Below the pieces are notes generated by a model. It was not told the origin of the DNA. It searched no databases and saw only the letters and a program-made list of their open reading frames with translations. 64,000 nt of DNA from Sinorhizobium terangae (lineage in GTDB: Bacteria > Pseudomonadota > Alphaproteobacteria > Rhizobiales > Rhizobiaceae), in NCBI RefSeq assembly GCF_029714365.1, contig NZ_CP121661.1:124001-188000 (forward strand). The letters run 5' to 3'. A program made the position numbers and the translations under genes. Below are positions 30,827 to 40,648 of the stretch, in pieces. Each line of letters starts with the position of its first letter. Position 1 is the stretch's first letter.

Positions 30827-31760
30827 CGAAACGCCTCAGAAGTTGACGCTGCAGGAGCGCGATGACGAGAACGATGAGGAAGAGAATGACCGACACGGCC
30901 GAAGCGTAGCCGAGTTTCTGTTCCTCGAAACCGGAGCGCACCATGTAATGGACCACGGTCTCGGTGCTGCTTTTCGGGCCGCCTTGGGTCAGGATCGCGA
31001 CCTGGGTGTAGAGTTTGAAGGCCTGGATCGTGGTGATGACCAGCACGAAGACATGGGTCGGCCTCAAGCCCGGCATGGTCACGTGCCAGAAGCGCTGCAA
31101 TGCGTTGGCGCCGTCGATGCGGGCGGCATCATAGAGCTCGTCCGGAATGCCCTGGAGGCCGGCGAGATAGACGATCATCTGGAAGCCGTAGGCCTGCCAT
31201 GCCGACAGGAGCACGATCGAGAACATCGCCCAGTCCGGATCGCCGAGCCAGTCAATCGGCTGGATGTGGCCGCCCGAGAGAAAGCCGATCACCTGATTGA
31301 GGGGGCCGGTCGGATACTGGAAGAGCGTGCCCCAGATCACGCAGACGACGACCATGGAGGTGATCGCGGGCAGGAAGAACAAGCTGCGAAAGAAATTGCG
31401 GAACGGCAGCTTCTGGTGGAGGAGCAACGCTGTCGCAAAGGCGAGGCCGCATTGCACCGGCAGGATCCAGAAGGTGAAGCGCGAGACGTTCCAGAGTGAC
31501 GTCCAGAACAGATCATCCTTGAAGATACGCAGGAAGTTTGTGAACCCGATGAAACGGACGGGGGTCGGGCGCGGCACCAGCGGCTGGTTGGTCATCGCCG
31601 TCCAGAAAGACAGAAGGAACGGCACGACAAGGAAGATCGTCAGCAGGATGACCGCGGGCGCTAGCATGCCGACTTCCTGGAACAGGCGGCTCTGGTCGCG
31701 CCGTCTGGCCGGGCGCGCCGCGACTGCCGTCGCCGCTAGCGCCGGTTGCTGCAAAGTCAT
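30819..31760 (-). CDS. CUT1 sugar ABC importer permease (MalF type)
   Basis: The protein has 313 residues from ATG 31760, chosen because GGAGGAGGAGATC sits just upstream; an in-frame start 30 bp earlier would place this ribosome site inside the gene. Six spans follow a basic N-terminus. The EAA loop reads ELYDAARIDGANALQRFWH then VTMPGLRP. It is the partner of the MalG-type permease. Confidence 0.9.
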   Translation of the reverse strand: MTLQQPALAATAVAARPARRRDQSRLFQEVGMLAPAVILLTIFLVVPFLLSFWTAMTNQPLVPRPTPVRFIGFTNFLRIFKDDLFWTSLWNVSRFTFWILPVQCGLAFATALLLHQKLPFRNFFRSLFFLPAITSMVVVCVIWGTLFQYPTGPLNQVIGFLSGGHIQPIDWLGDPDWAMFSIVLLSAWQAYGFQMIVYLAGLQGIPDELYDAARIDGANALQRFWHVTMPGLRPTHVFVLVITTIQAFKLYTQVAILTQGGPKSSTETVVHYMVRSGFEEQKLGYASAVSVILFLIVLVIALLQRQLLRRFDV

Positions 31761-31885
31761 GATCTCCTCCTCCTCACAAGATCGCGTCATCGGGAGCCGC
31801 GCGACAATGGCTGTCTGGGGCTGTCGGGTCTTTCGGGCGTACGGCCGCGCGGCATTCGCGCCGCGGCCGCACCGTCCTGGAGTTA

Positions 31886-33169
31886 TTACTGTTCGTCGAA
31901 GGGCGGATAGCCGTCGTTTTCTTCGATATCCTCGTCGATCTTCTCGGCTGCCGCGGTGAGTGCAGCCTTGACGTCGCCGCCATTGAAGATCTCGTCCACC
32001 GCTCCCATGAAGGCCGAGGTGATGATCGGATAGGCCGGATGCGGGGGCCGTGCGATCGCGGTTTTCGATGCCTGCTCGAAGGCCACCGCCATCGCGCCGC
32101 CGTCGGCGTAAAGCGGTGAACCGGCGGCGAAGCTCTTCAAGCCAGGATAGGCGGAATCTTCCTTCGCATAATCTCGGAATGCCTTGTCCTTAAGCATGAA
32201 GCTGACGAACTTTCCGGCGATATCCGGATGTTCGGAGGCGGTGGTGATCCCCCAGATCCAGGTGCCGTTGGGGCTCGCGCTTTTCTGCCCGAATTTAGGC
32301 AGCGGCATGACCACGATGTCGTCCTTCATCGAAGCCGCGGCTTCCGCATAGAACCAGTGACCGCCGAGCGCGAGCGCCGCTGGATGTCCCTCAGCGAAGA
32401 ACTGGTTGGTGCCGGAGGATTGCGGCACGACCCAGCCGTTCTTCACCCATTTCTGCATCATCGTCAGCGCATCGACACAAGGATCGCTGTCGAGAGTGCC
32501 GACAGACTTCCAGGTCTTGCGGTCGATCAGGTCGCAGCCGGCCGATTGCAGGATCGGACCGTAGGCATAGGTGATCCATTCGGTCTTGATGCCGTAGCCG
32601 CGGAAGGTGTCGATCGGCCATTTGACGCCGTCGAGGTTCGAGAGCTTTTCGAGATAGCCCTCGAACTCTTCCCGGGTCCAGGCGTCGTCGACCGACTTGG
32701 GGATGCGGGCGCCGATCGCTTCGAGATATTTCCTGTTGCCGTAGAGGACGACGGAGGAGTCGGTCAGCCCGACGGCGTAAAGCTCCTTGTCTATGGGGTA
32801 GGTGCCCTGCGCGACGTTGGATTCGGTCATGTCGTCGATGACATCCTGATCGATCAACGGCTTGATCGGCTGCAGGTACCCCGACCAGACGTAGTTGGCG
32901 AGGAAGGGCGCGTCGAGCTCCATGACGTCCGGCAATTGCTTGGACATGACGGCGGCGCTGAACTTCTCGTTATAGGCGTCGTGGGGAGCATAGATGAGCT
33001 CGATGTCGACGTCCGGGTTAGCGGCCTCGAAGCGCTTGGCAACTTCGCCATAGGTCGAGACCCAACCGGGGTCGCCCTGGTGCATCACGTGAATGACGGT
33101 TTTTGCTTCCGCCAGGCCGCCGAACGCGACAGACGCCACCAGGAACGAAAGTAAACGATTACCCATCAC
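31886..33169 (-). CDS. CUT1 sugar ABC importer binding protein
   Basis: The protein has 427 residues. The signal peptide is MMGNRLLSFLVASVAFGGLA, cut near AEAKT. The family 1 solute-binding domain shows FEAANPDVDIELIYAPHD and DVMELDAPFLANYVWSGYL near the N-terminus and GGHWFYAEAAASMK in the middle. It captures an oligosaccharide, probably a fructoside, in the periplasm. A LacI-type operator-like sequence covers codons 2-6 of this gene. Confidence 0.9.
   Translation of the reverse strand: MMGNRLLSFLVASVAFGGLAEAKTVIHVMHQGDPGWVSTYGEVAKRFEAANPDVDIELIYAPHDAYNEKFSAAVMSKQLPDVMELDAPFLANYVWSGYLQPIKPLIDQDVIDDMTESNVAQGTYPIDKELYAVGLTDSSVVLYGNRKYLEAIGARIPKSVDDAWTREEFEGYLEKLSNLDGVKWPIDTFRGYGIKTEWITYAYGPILQSAGCDLIDRKTWKSVGTLDSDPCVDALTMMQKWVKNGWVVPQSSGTNQFFAEGHPAALALGGHWFYAEAAASMKDDIVVMPLPKFGQKSASPNGTWIWGITTASEHPDIAGKFVSFMLKDKAFRDYAKEDSAYPGLKSFAAGSPLYADGGAMAVAFEQASKTAIARPPHPAYPIITSAFMGAVDEIFNGGDVKAALTAAAEKIDEDIEENDGYPPFDEQ
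33149..33164. promoter_or_regulatory. LacI-type operator-like site inside the binding-protein start
   Basis: AAGTAAACGATTACCC overlaps codons 2-6 of the binding-protein gene. It shares the core TWAACGATTACCCA with the site upstream of lacI at 34224. Confidence 0.5.
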
Positions 33170-33207
33170 TGTATCTCCTCCTCAACAGGGTTCACGCAAC
33201 TACTGAT

Positions 33208-34212
33208 TTATACGGATGACCGCTCCACCAATTGGAACGGAAGCTTGTGCACCTCGCTTGGCATCGTGTCACCGGCAAGCAGGATGTCCGCGGCCAGGCG
33301 CCCCATCGCCCGATGCGGCAGGGCCATGGTCGTCAAGGCTGGGTCGAGACGCGATGCAATTTCGACCTGATTGTCGAAGCTGGCGACGGCGACGTCGTCG
33401 GGGATTTGCGCCCCGACGCGGCGTAGCGCCGCATAGACCTCCATCGCGACGCGATCATTGCCGCAGAGAATCGCGTCAGGCGGTTCGGATCCGGCCATCA
33501 GTTCGGCTACATGCGAAAGAACCAGGCTATGGGCCCTGTCGCTGTAGATCGCCCTGCGGACTGCCGGGAGCACCCGGGCGCCGTCGCCATCGAGCCCGGC
33601 TTCGGTCATCGCCTGACGGAAGCCCGACTCGCGCAATTCCCCGGCGAGCAGGCCCGGCAGGTTGATGAAAGCGATATTCCGGCGCCCCGCCTCGATCAGG
33701 TAGGTGGTGATCTCGTGCGCCGCGCCGAATTCGTCGGGCACCAGTGACGTCACCCGATCGTTCGCCTCGCGGCAATTGATCATCACGCCAACTGTGCCGG
33801 CGAATTCGGCGGGAAGCGAGACCGTCTTGTGATACATGGCCGCGTAGGCAATCGCCCGCGGGCGAAAGCGGCGCACTTCCTCTATCACCGCGCCCACATC
33901 GCGGCTGCCGTTCAGGGTCATCGCAAAAACGGCCATGTCAGAGGCTCGCGCCGCACCATCGAGCCCCCGGATGATTTCCGTCGCGAAAGGGGAGGTGATC
34001 AACTCGTCGGCAACGACGCCGATCAGCGGCATCCAGCCCTGCCGCATGCTGCGTGCGGCGAGATTGGTGACGTAGCCGAGTTCCTCGGCTATCTCCTTGA
34101 TGCGCTGCCTGGTCGCTTCGGCCATGCGGGCCGAACCGCCGTGCAGCGCGCCGGAAACCGTCTTGACGGAGACGCCCGCGCGTTCGGCAATGTCGTTGAG
34201 GGAGACGGTCAC
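33208..34212 (-). CDS. LacI family transcriptional regulator
   Basis: The protein has 334 residues. The LacI headpiece reads VSLNDIAERAGVSVKTVSGA, with the hinge helix at LGYVTNLAARSMRQG. A periplasmic-binding-like effector domain follows from about 62 to 334 (DAILCGNDRVAMEVYAALR, VAVASFDN). It is the first gene of the minus-strand sugar operon, 38 bp before the binding-protein gene, and is probably an autoregulated repressor relieved by a sugar. Confidence 0.92.
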   Translation of the reverse strand: MTVSLNDIAERAGVSVKTVSGALHGGSARMAEATRQRIKEIAEELGYVTNLAARSMRQGWMPLIGVVADELITSPFATEIIRGLDGAARASDMAVFAMTLNGSRDVGAVIEEVRRFRPRAIAYAAMYHKTVSLPAEFAGTVGVMINCREANDRVTSLVPDEFGAAHEITTYLIEAGRRNIAFINLPGLLAGELRESGFRQAMTEAGLDGDGARVLPAVRRAIYSDRAHSLVLSHVAELMAGSEPPDAILCGNDRVAMEVYAALRRVGAQIPDDVAVASFDNQVEIASRLDPALTTMALPHRAMGRLAADILLAGDTMPSEVHKLPFQLVERSSV

Positions 34213-34602
34213 GGCTTCACCAAGGGTTAACGATTACCCACACCTAACATTCACCAACGCTCAAGTCAAATCGAGCAAAATCGCCCCTGTTGACGGAGCG
34301 CACTTCATCATCGTGCGGGACCAGGGGTGTCGATTTTCAGAGCGAACTCGGCGCAGCCTGGAACCAGGCCCGACTGTTGGCGGTGACGACATCGTCCGGT
34401 CGACGAAAACAGCGAGAAGCTCCATGGGGGGCAACCGGATCAAGAATATCGGCCGGATCATTCGTCGGAGAGCCGACCTTATAGTCGATCGCCTGCGTCC
34501 TCATCAGGTCGGCCATGCGGTCCGTTGTGAAAGGGGCATCCCCTCTGCCAAGCCCCTGCACGGGCTCTACGGCACAGACAGGTACGTGGCTTTGGGAATT
34601 AA
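34213..34602. other. Spacer between lacI and nolG
   Basis: An operator-like site lies at its left end (34224-34239). The rest contains a minus-strand open frame of about 74 codons after nolG that resembles no family known to me. No terminator with a T-run was seen. Confidence 0.35.
34224..34239. promoter_or_regulatory. LacI-type operator-like site upstream of lacI
   Basis: GGGTTAACGATTACCC is an imperfect palindrome with the central CG typical of LacI-family sites. It lies 11 bp upstream of the lacI start and matches the site at 33149 in 14 of its bases. Confidence 0.55.
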
Positions 34603-37600
34603 TCAGCTCTGGCCATGTCCTCGAGCGGCGGGGCTACGTTTGAAGGCAATCGGCTCGCAATTGTCGAATGCATCCGTTTCCTGCCCGGCGGTTTCGTTGC
34701 GTGCCTGCGTCCGGCGTCCGAGCCGTTTCAGTGCCTCAAGCAGGTCGTCGACGAACGTGAAGATGATGGGGATCACAATAAGGCTGAGTAGCGTTGACGT
34801 CATTACACCGCCGATCACCACAATGGCCATCGGCCGTCGGAAACTTGAATCGCCCCCCGTCAGGCTCAAAGCAACCGGGAGCATGCCCGATGCCATGGCG
34901 ATGGTCGTCATGACAATGGGACGCCCGCGCTTGCGGCAGGCATCGACGAGTGCATCGAACCGCGACATTCCCTGGCGGCGCGACATGATCGCGTATTCGA
35001 CGAGAAGGATCGAGTTTTTCGTCACCACGCCCATGAGCATCAGCAGGCCGATGACCACCGGCATCGAGAAGCTGGTTCCGGTCACCACTAGTGGCAGCAG
35101 TGCGCCTCCGAGCGAAAGAGGAAGGGCCATGAGGATGGTGAACGGTTGCAGGAAGTCGTGGAAGAGCAGGACGAGCACCGCATAGACGCAGAACACGCCG
35201 ATCGCCATCGCAAGAGCGAAGCTTTGGAACAGTTCCGAACTGCGCTGAAGTTCTCCTTGCTTCACGAGCGTGACGCCCGCCGGCAGGTGCTCAAGAGCCG
35301 GCAGCGCCTTTGCCTCGCGATAGACGTCGCCCAGGATACGGCCGTTGAGCTCGACGGAAAGGGTCATGTTGCGCATCTGATCGATGCGATCGATCTCGGA
35401 AGGACTTCCGCCGATACGTATGTCGGCGATTGATCCAAGATCGACGCTGCCATGGCTTCCGGGCACCCTTATGTTCCTGATGTCGTCGAGATTTGTGCGT
35501 GCCTCGGGCTTGAAGCGGACGACGATGGGGATTTGCCGCTGAGGCAGATTGAGCTTTGGCAGGGCGGAAGAGTAGTCTCCACGCGTCGCAACGCGCACGG
35601 CTTCCGCGATGGCGCTTGACGTCACCCCGAGTGCGGCTGCGCGTACAAAGTCCGGGGTGATCTGAACCTCAGGCGCCTGCCTCGAAGCGGTCGAAGTCAC
35701 CGCTCCGATCCCATTGAGCGTTCGGAGTTGCTCCTCAAGCGCATTGGTTGCTTCGTCAAGGGCATTTGAGTCGTCGCTTGCAAGGGTGATGACGAGCTGC
35801 GTGCCGTGGCCACCGTTGTCGACCGCAACCCGCACGCCGGGGAGCACCGAGAGGGCCGAGCGGATATCCTTTTCGATCTCTGACTGCTTGCGGTCTCGTT
35901 CGTTAATGGGCGTCAGCATGACGTCGAGCGTGGCTGTTCCAATACTGATCTCCGGGCCATCACCCGATGATGCAGAACCGACCGACGAGAAGACATGCGT
36001 CACATCGCGCAGCTTGCTTACGATGTCCGCCGCCTTCCTGACCGTTGTGTCCATCTGGTCGATTGTGGCTCCGGGCTGCTGGGTCAGCGTCACCCGGGTC
36101 CGGGCGTCGTCGGCAGCCGGCAGGAAGCCCGATTTCAGGAACGGGATGGTGGAAAGCGAGAGTGCGACGAAGACTGCGGTCACGAGGAGCGTTTTCTTCC
36201 TGTGCTTCAAAGACGCCTTCACAATCGCCATGTAGGCACGCATGATCCGCCCATCCTCTTCCTGGGTGGAATGCGGCTTCATGAAATAGGCGGCCATCAT
36301 CGGCGTTAGCAGGCGCGCAACGATCAGAGAGGCGAGTACGGCGACTGCGGCGGTGATGCCGAACTGGCGGAAGAGCAGCCCTGATATGCCGCCCATGAAT
36401 GCCGTGGGCAGGAAGACCGCGACGAGCGTGAGCGTGGTCGCGACAACTGCTAACCAGATCTCATTGGCCGCCTCGAGGGCTGCATCCATCGGTCGCTTGC
36501 CCATCTGGAGGTGGCGAGCGATGTTTTCGATCTCCACGATGGCATCATCGACAAGAATGCCGACCACCAGCGACAGTGCAAGCAGAGTGATGATATTAAG
36601 ACTGAAGTCAGCGGCGTACATCAAAAGGAAGGTCGGTATGACTGACAACGGCAGCGTCACGGCGGACAAGATCGTCGCGCGCCAATCCCGGAGGAAGAAC
36701 CAGACCACCACGACCGCGAGGATCGCCCCCTCGAATAACATCCGCATCGAACCGTGATAGTTCTCGAGCACCGCCCCGACGGTGCTGTAGACCTTATCGA
36801 TCTGCACGTCGGGATGTTCGGCGGCGAACTGTGCTACCTCCTCGTCGACGTCAGCGGCAACGCCGGTGTCCGAGAACCCGTTAGAGCGTTTGATCGCGAC
36901 AGCGATCACTGGCTGGCCGTCGAGATAGGCAAGCGACGACCGGTCCGCGAAGCTGTCAGTGACGGAAGCGACATCGTCAAGACGGACCTGCTGGCCGTTG
37001 GGCAGCGGAACTTGCAGTCTCTTGAGGTCTTCGACGGATGCGACGGCGCCGAGCGTCCGCAACGTCTGGCGGGCTCCGCCGATTTCTCCAAGCCCACCCG
37101 ACGTATCAGCCTGGACCGACTTCAACTGTGCTGAAACAGTCGCTGCAGTGACCCCGAGCGACGCCATCGTTGTGGGATCGAGGTCGACATGAACTTCGCG
37201 ATCGATCCCGCCGACGCGACTCACCTGTCCCACTCCCGGCACCGACAGCAGTGCCTTCGTCATGTCGTTGTCGATGAACCAGGAAAGCTCGGTCTCACTA
37301 AGATGAGACGAACGGATCGCGTAGGTGACCAGCGCGGCGCTCTGCAGGGTAGCTTTGGTGACGCTCGGCGTCTGCATCTGCGCCGGGAGATCCCCCTTCG
37401 CACTGTCGACAGCATTGCGGACCTCGTTTAAAGCGTCATCGGTGTTCTTCTCCAGCTCGAAGGTGACGCTGAGTGCGACGGTTCCGTCGGTGATCGTTGT
37501 GGCAATGTGGTTGAGATGAGTCAACGAGGCCACCCGGTCCTCGATAATGCGTGCAACCTCCGTCTCGAGCTGCGCCGGCGCCGCGCCATCGAGTGTCGCG

Positions 37601-37743
37601 GTTATGCTGATCCTCGGAAGGTCCATATCCGGGAAGTATTGGACCGGCAGGCGCTCAAAAGCCAATATCCCGCCGATCGTGAGCATTGCGAAGAGCAGTA
37701 TCGCCGGTATGGGATTGAGTATCGACCAGGCGGAGAAATTCAT
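34603..37743 (-). CDS. nolG: RND efflux pump inner-membrane subunit, NolG-like
   Basis: The protein has 1046 residues, full length for an RND pump. It opens ILNPIPAILLFAMLTIGGIL, has the family motif GILVDDAIVEIENIARHL in TM4 and two large periplasmic loops, and ends with VTKNSILLVEYAIMSRRQG and a final span. Its ATG overlaps the adaptor stop (ATGA). The pair lies downstream of a nod box on the same strand, as in the nolFG (nolFGHI) loci of Sinorhizobium, whose products are proposed Nod-related exporters. The symbol rests on the nod box plus adaptor arrangement; a general HAE-type efflux pump is the alternative. Confidence 0.75.
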   Translation of the reverse strand: MNFSAWSILNPIPAILLFAMLTIGGILAFERLPVQYFPDMDLPRISITATLDGAAPAQLETEVARIIEDRVASLTHLNHIATTITDGTVALSVTFELEKNTDDALNEVRNAVDSAKGDLPAQMQTPSVTKATLQSAALVTYAIRSSHLSETELSWFIDNDMTKALLSVPGVGQVSRVGGIDREVHVDLDPTTMASLGVTAATVSAQLKSVQADTSGGLGEIGGARQTLRTLGAVASVEDLKRLQVPLPNGQQVRLDDVASVTDSFADRSSLAYLDGQPVIAVAIKRSNGFSDTGVAADVDEEVAQFAAEHPDVQIDKVYSTVGAVLENYHGSMRMLFEGAILAVVVVWFFLRDWRATILSAVTLPLSVIPTFLLMYAADFSLNIITLLALSLVVGILVDDAIVEIENIARHLQMGKRPMDAALEAANEIWLAVVATTLTLVAVFLPTAFMGGISGLLFRQFGITAAVAVLASLIVARLLTPMMAAYFMKPHSTQEEDGRIMRAYMAIVKASLKHRKKTLLVTAVFVALSLSTIPFLKSGFLPAADDARTRVTLTQQPGATIDQMDTTVRKAADIVSKLRDVTHVFSSVGSASSGDGPEISIGTATLDVMLTPINERDRKQSEIEKDIRSALSVLPGVRVAVDNGGHGTQLVITLASDDSNALDEATNALEEQLRTLNGIGAVTSTASRQAPEVQITPDFVRAAALGVTSSAIAEAVRVATRGDYSSALPKLNLPQRQIPIVVRFKPEARTNLDDIRNIRVPGSHGSVDLGSIADIRIGGSPSEIDRIDQMRNMTLSVELNGRILGDVYREAKALPALEHLPAGVTLVKQGELQRSSELFQSFALAMAIGVFCVYAVLVLLFHDFLQPFTILMALPLSLGGALLPLVVTGTSFSMPVVIGLLMLMGVVTKNSILLVEYAIMSRRQGMSRFDALVDACRKRGRPIVMTTIAMASGMLPVALSLTGGDSSFRRPMAIVVIGGVMTSTLLSLIVIPIIFTFVDDLLEALKRLGRRTQARNETAGQETDAFDNCEPIAFKRSPAARGHGQS

Positions 37744-38813
37744 CAGCCTTGCTCGGCGACATTCACGAGGTCGTTGTCCGACAAAAACGCTCCGCCCGAT
37801 GCCACGATCCTTGAGGACTGATCTATGCCGGAGAGAATCTCGACTTCGCCGTTCTTGTGGCGGCCCGTCTCCGCCCGGACCCGTCGCACCCGCCTGTCGT
37901 CGCCGATCGTAAAGACGTAGCTCATGCCGTCGCGGAACACGATCGCTGTCTCGGGAACCGTGAGGGCCGAAGTCGTCTTTAGCTCGATGCTGCCGGTGAC
38001 ATAAAGACCGACAGGCGGATGGACGCCGGCGGGAAGCGTGACATAAACGATTGCGCGGCCGGTCTCGGTGCTGACAGACGGTCCGACAAGTCTCACCTTA
38101 CCCTGAACGGGGCGCTCATCCGGGACGTTGATCCTGACGCTCAATCCTCCCGCAATGCGTGACAGGAAGCGTGCCGAAACTTCGGCCTGCCACTCGACGC
38201 GCTGCTGACGGACCAGGCGGAACAGCTCGGTGCCAGCGGAAACGACTGCGCCGAGATTGGCGGTGCGTGACGTTATCAGCCCGTCGTCTACGGCAGTGAC
38301 AGTCGTCTGAGCGAGCTTGATCTTCTGGCTGTCGAGCGCGGCCTGTTGGGATTCGAGGCTTGCTATTGCCATCTGTTCGTCAGTTAAACGCTCGGCGACC
38401 TTCTCATCCGAAATTGCTCCCGAGGGCCCAAGCTGCCGGGCTCGGTCCGCGTTCGCCTTGGCCTTTGCTAAATCTGCCTTGGCGGTTTCGACGGCTGCGG
38501 CTTGCTTTCGAAGGTCCGCCAGCACGCTCTGCTGCGAAAGCTGGACCAGCGTCTGACCCTTGGCCACAACCGATCCGACATCGACCAGAACGTCCGTTAC
38601 GCGAAGCCCGCTCGTCTCGGAGGCGATGACCGCTTCCTGCCAAGGTTTGAGCCATCCGCTTGCAGGAATTGTTTCCGGCCACTCCCGCAGCGCCGGCGTT
38701 ACCAGCGATACCGTAAGTGCAGGTGCTGCCAGCTGATCCGCCATGGCACTCCCGAAGGGAAGCAGTGCTGCACAGAAAAGAACAGTGGCGAGTGGGATGG
38801 ACGGCTTCCTCAA
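37743..38813 (-). CDS. nolF: RND efflux periplasmic adaptor, NolF-like
   Basis: The protein has 356 residues. A signal peptide (hydrophobic to about residue 23, cut near AMADQ) precedes the split biotinyl-lipoyl hairpin: first half around SGLRVTDVLVDVGSVVAKGQ, then a helical hairpin (ADLRKQAAAVETAKADLAKA) and second half near VTAVDDGLITSRTANLGAVV. It is close to NolF in length. It couples the NolG-like pump to an outer-membrane channel, not encoded here. The last four bases overlap nolG. Confidence 0.75.
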   Translation of the reverse strand: MRKPSIPLATVLFCAALLPFGSAMADQLAAPALTVSLVTPALREWPETIPASGWLKPWQEAVIASETSGLRVTDVLVDVGSVVAKGQTLVQLSQQSVLADLRKQAAAVETAKADLAKAKANADRARQLGPSGAISDEKVAERLTDEQMAIASLESQQAALDSQKIKLAQTTVTAVDDGLITSRTANLGAVVSAGTELFRLVRQQRVEWQAEVSARFLSRIAGGLSVRINVPDERPVQGKVRLVGPSVSTETGRAIVYVTLPAGVHPPVGLYVTGSIELKTTSALTVPETAIVFRDGMSYVFTIGDDRRVRRVRAETGRHKNGEVEILSGIDQSSRIVASGGAFLSDNDLVNVAEQG

Positions 38814-38838
38814 CTATAAATCCTCGTAGTTCACGGCA

Positions 38839-39174
38839 TCAGCACATTGCCGAATCCGCGCGAGCGCCATGGAGTTGTTCTTTTTGCTGGATCGCGGTGA
38901 GATGGGGTGCGGCATTGATCCTAGGCCCGATGTCACCGTGTCCACGAGCAGCCGGCCACACGATAACCATGCATTCGGAGCGCTGCGTCCGCGGGGGCGC
39001 GGTCAGGCTGGACACCTGGTCATTGTCGGAGTCGAGGCACTGTAACCTGTCGAGGAGAGTTTCGTGCAGGTGTTTCAACCGGTTCAGGGCGGCATCGAGC
39101 CGCCGAAGCGAAGTTTCCCCTTCGCCCGACCGGGCCTGACCTGTGTTCACCATTGCTGTCTCGTCGGTAGCCAA
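38839..39174 (-). CDS. Hypothetical protein between nod box and nolF
   Basis: An open frame of up to 111 codons (TTG 39174; an ATG lies at 39153) lies between nod box C and the adaptor gene, 25 bp before nolF. The middle part, SLRRLDAALNRLKHLHETLL, could form a coiled coil; the rest has no known resemblance. The ribosome site is weak. It may be a real first gene of the nod-box transcript or simply a leader. Confidence 0.3.
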   Translation of the reverse strand: MATDETAMVNTGQARSGEGETSLRRLDAALNRLKHLHETLLDRLQCLDSDNDQVSSLTAPPRTQRSECMVIVWPAARGHGDIGPRINAAPHLTAIQQKEQLHGARADSAMC

Positions 39175-40121
39175 TCAAGAGAGTGCATGCTGGTGCCCGC
39201 CGGCAGCTCCTCACCATGCATGCCGCTCCGCCTTCGGATCACGTTTATCTTCATGCAACAGGCCGTAGCATAATCACAATCGATTGTTTGGATGGGGGTC
39301 ATCGATGCCATGGATATATCGGGGTGAAATGTCCGGCATCGGTCAGCCTGATCGCCGCGGTGCTCGTTCACCACGGCCTTGCCAATCCGGGTGGCAAGAG
39401 GCGGTGATCTCGCCCCAACATTGGGTCGAGTTGCGGGGGCCGTAAAACAAAGGCTTGCGGCACTCACCGTCAAAAGTACCTCCACAGTCGGTTGGGGCAC
39501 CGATCTCCTTCATTCCGCCGCCGAAATGAAATCGGCCGCGCGTACGGGTAAGATCTGCGCCTGTCCCGGGATCCCACGCAAGCACCATGCCAAGGGACAC
39601 CCCGGGGTTACGGTCGTGAGGGCGCTTAGGATTTCAGCGGCGAGCATTTGTGTCGCAGCATTCCACGCGGGTGGCTCGCTGCTGGTGAGCGGCTCCGCAC
39701 CGATAGCATGCGTCCAGATAATACGGCAATCCGTCCGACAACCTCCTCAAGCGCTGCCTGAACTCCGTGCTGGAGGAACCAAAAAATGCCGCAAACGCGG
39801 ATAGAGGTGGCTGCAATTGCGGTGGCGTCTCTTGCGATTCCTTTGCCTAGAGAGGTCTTTGCTTCTCATCTTCGATTTCCGTCAGCGGAGAACGGGGCGG
39901 TTGTCTCGCCCAGTGCGCGATGCATGGAGGGGTTCTTCCTGTCGGCGCGGTCACTTGAACTCGGGAGTGCAGCCCAGCTTAGCCCGGTCGCGGACCTGCC
40001 CTGATGCGCGATATTTTGCGCCGCTTGGCTTATGGGTCATCAAGGGTAACGAATCGTTGTAGCGTGGGAACGAACACGAGGGGTTTGCGGTTCTGAGTAC
40101 GATCTTCGAGGAGGTCCGAAA
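39175..40121. other. Long gene-poor stretch containing nod box C
   Basis: About 950 bp. Nod box C lies at 39270-39315 on the minus strand. To its right no convincing gene was seen until the DUF982 gene; short frames there have mixed codon use and no family resemblance. Confidence 0.4.
39270..39315 (-). promoter_or_regulatory. nod box C (NodD-binding site), facing nolFG
   Basis: Read on the minus strand it has ATCCAT, six bases, GATG, then six bases before ATCCAAACAATCGATT and a tail TGTGATTAT. This fits the nod box pattern ATCCAY-N6-GATG-N6-ATCNAAACAATCRATT in its conserved parts; only the last ACCAAT part is poor. It points toward nolF, about 460 bp downstream. A NodD protein with a flavonoid would activate here. 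Confidence 0.8.
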
Positions 40122-40415
40122 ATGAGAGAAGTGCCATGGCGTGCCCCACTGTGGGTGACGTTGCAAAACGGCATGAAGCGCCAGTTCTGCGGGCCCTACG
40201 ACGCACTTGATTTCCTGGAGAATGAATGGCCGAGGCAGGGGATGCAGCACGCACGGGCGGTGCAGGTCTGCCGTGAAGCGTTGCATCACTCCGAATACGC
40301 GAATTCCGCAAGGAATTGCTTCATAGCGGCATGCGTTGAAGCGTCTCTCCGATGCAGTGAAGCTGAGAATCTGCGCTCTCGCGCCGAAGCGAAGATGGTG
40401 AGCCGGCACAGATAA
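40122..40415 (+). CDS. DUF982 domain protein
   Basis: The protein has 97 residues with a strong ribosome site (GAGGAGGTC). The DUF982 pattern is seen in PLWVTLQNGMKRQFCGPYDA, DFLENEWP and a helical C-terminal part CREALHHSEYANSARNCFIAAC. This small family is common in rhizobial symbiotic plasmids and islands; function unknown. It stands alone between nod box C and nodO. Confidence 0.8.
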   Translation: MREVPWRAPLWVTLQNGMKRQFCGPYDALDFLENEWPRQGMQHARAVQVCREALHHSEYANSARNCFIAACVEASLRCSEAENLRSRAEAKMVSRHR

Positions 40416-40648
40416 GCTGGGCTGTGTGGCTTCTTCAAACTTAAATGCGAGCGGCACGCCCCTCGGGTTGTTCTCAGGTTCCGGGCATGATGGCGCGCGT
40501 CGCCAAGCCGAGCGCCATTTGGGTGGTGGGGCATGCCGATCGAACGCTTCCGACCTTCAGGAGTATTGGGATTGCGACCAGCGGACTCACGGGCAAGCTG
40601 AAAACGGCGTGTCCGCTGGGCGCTGCGGCTCGTAGGCAAATAGCGGAA

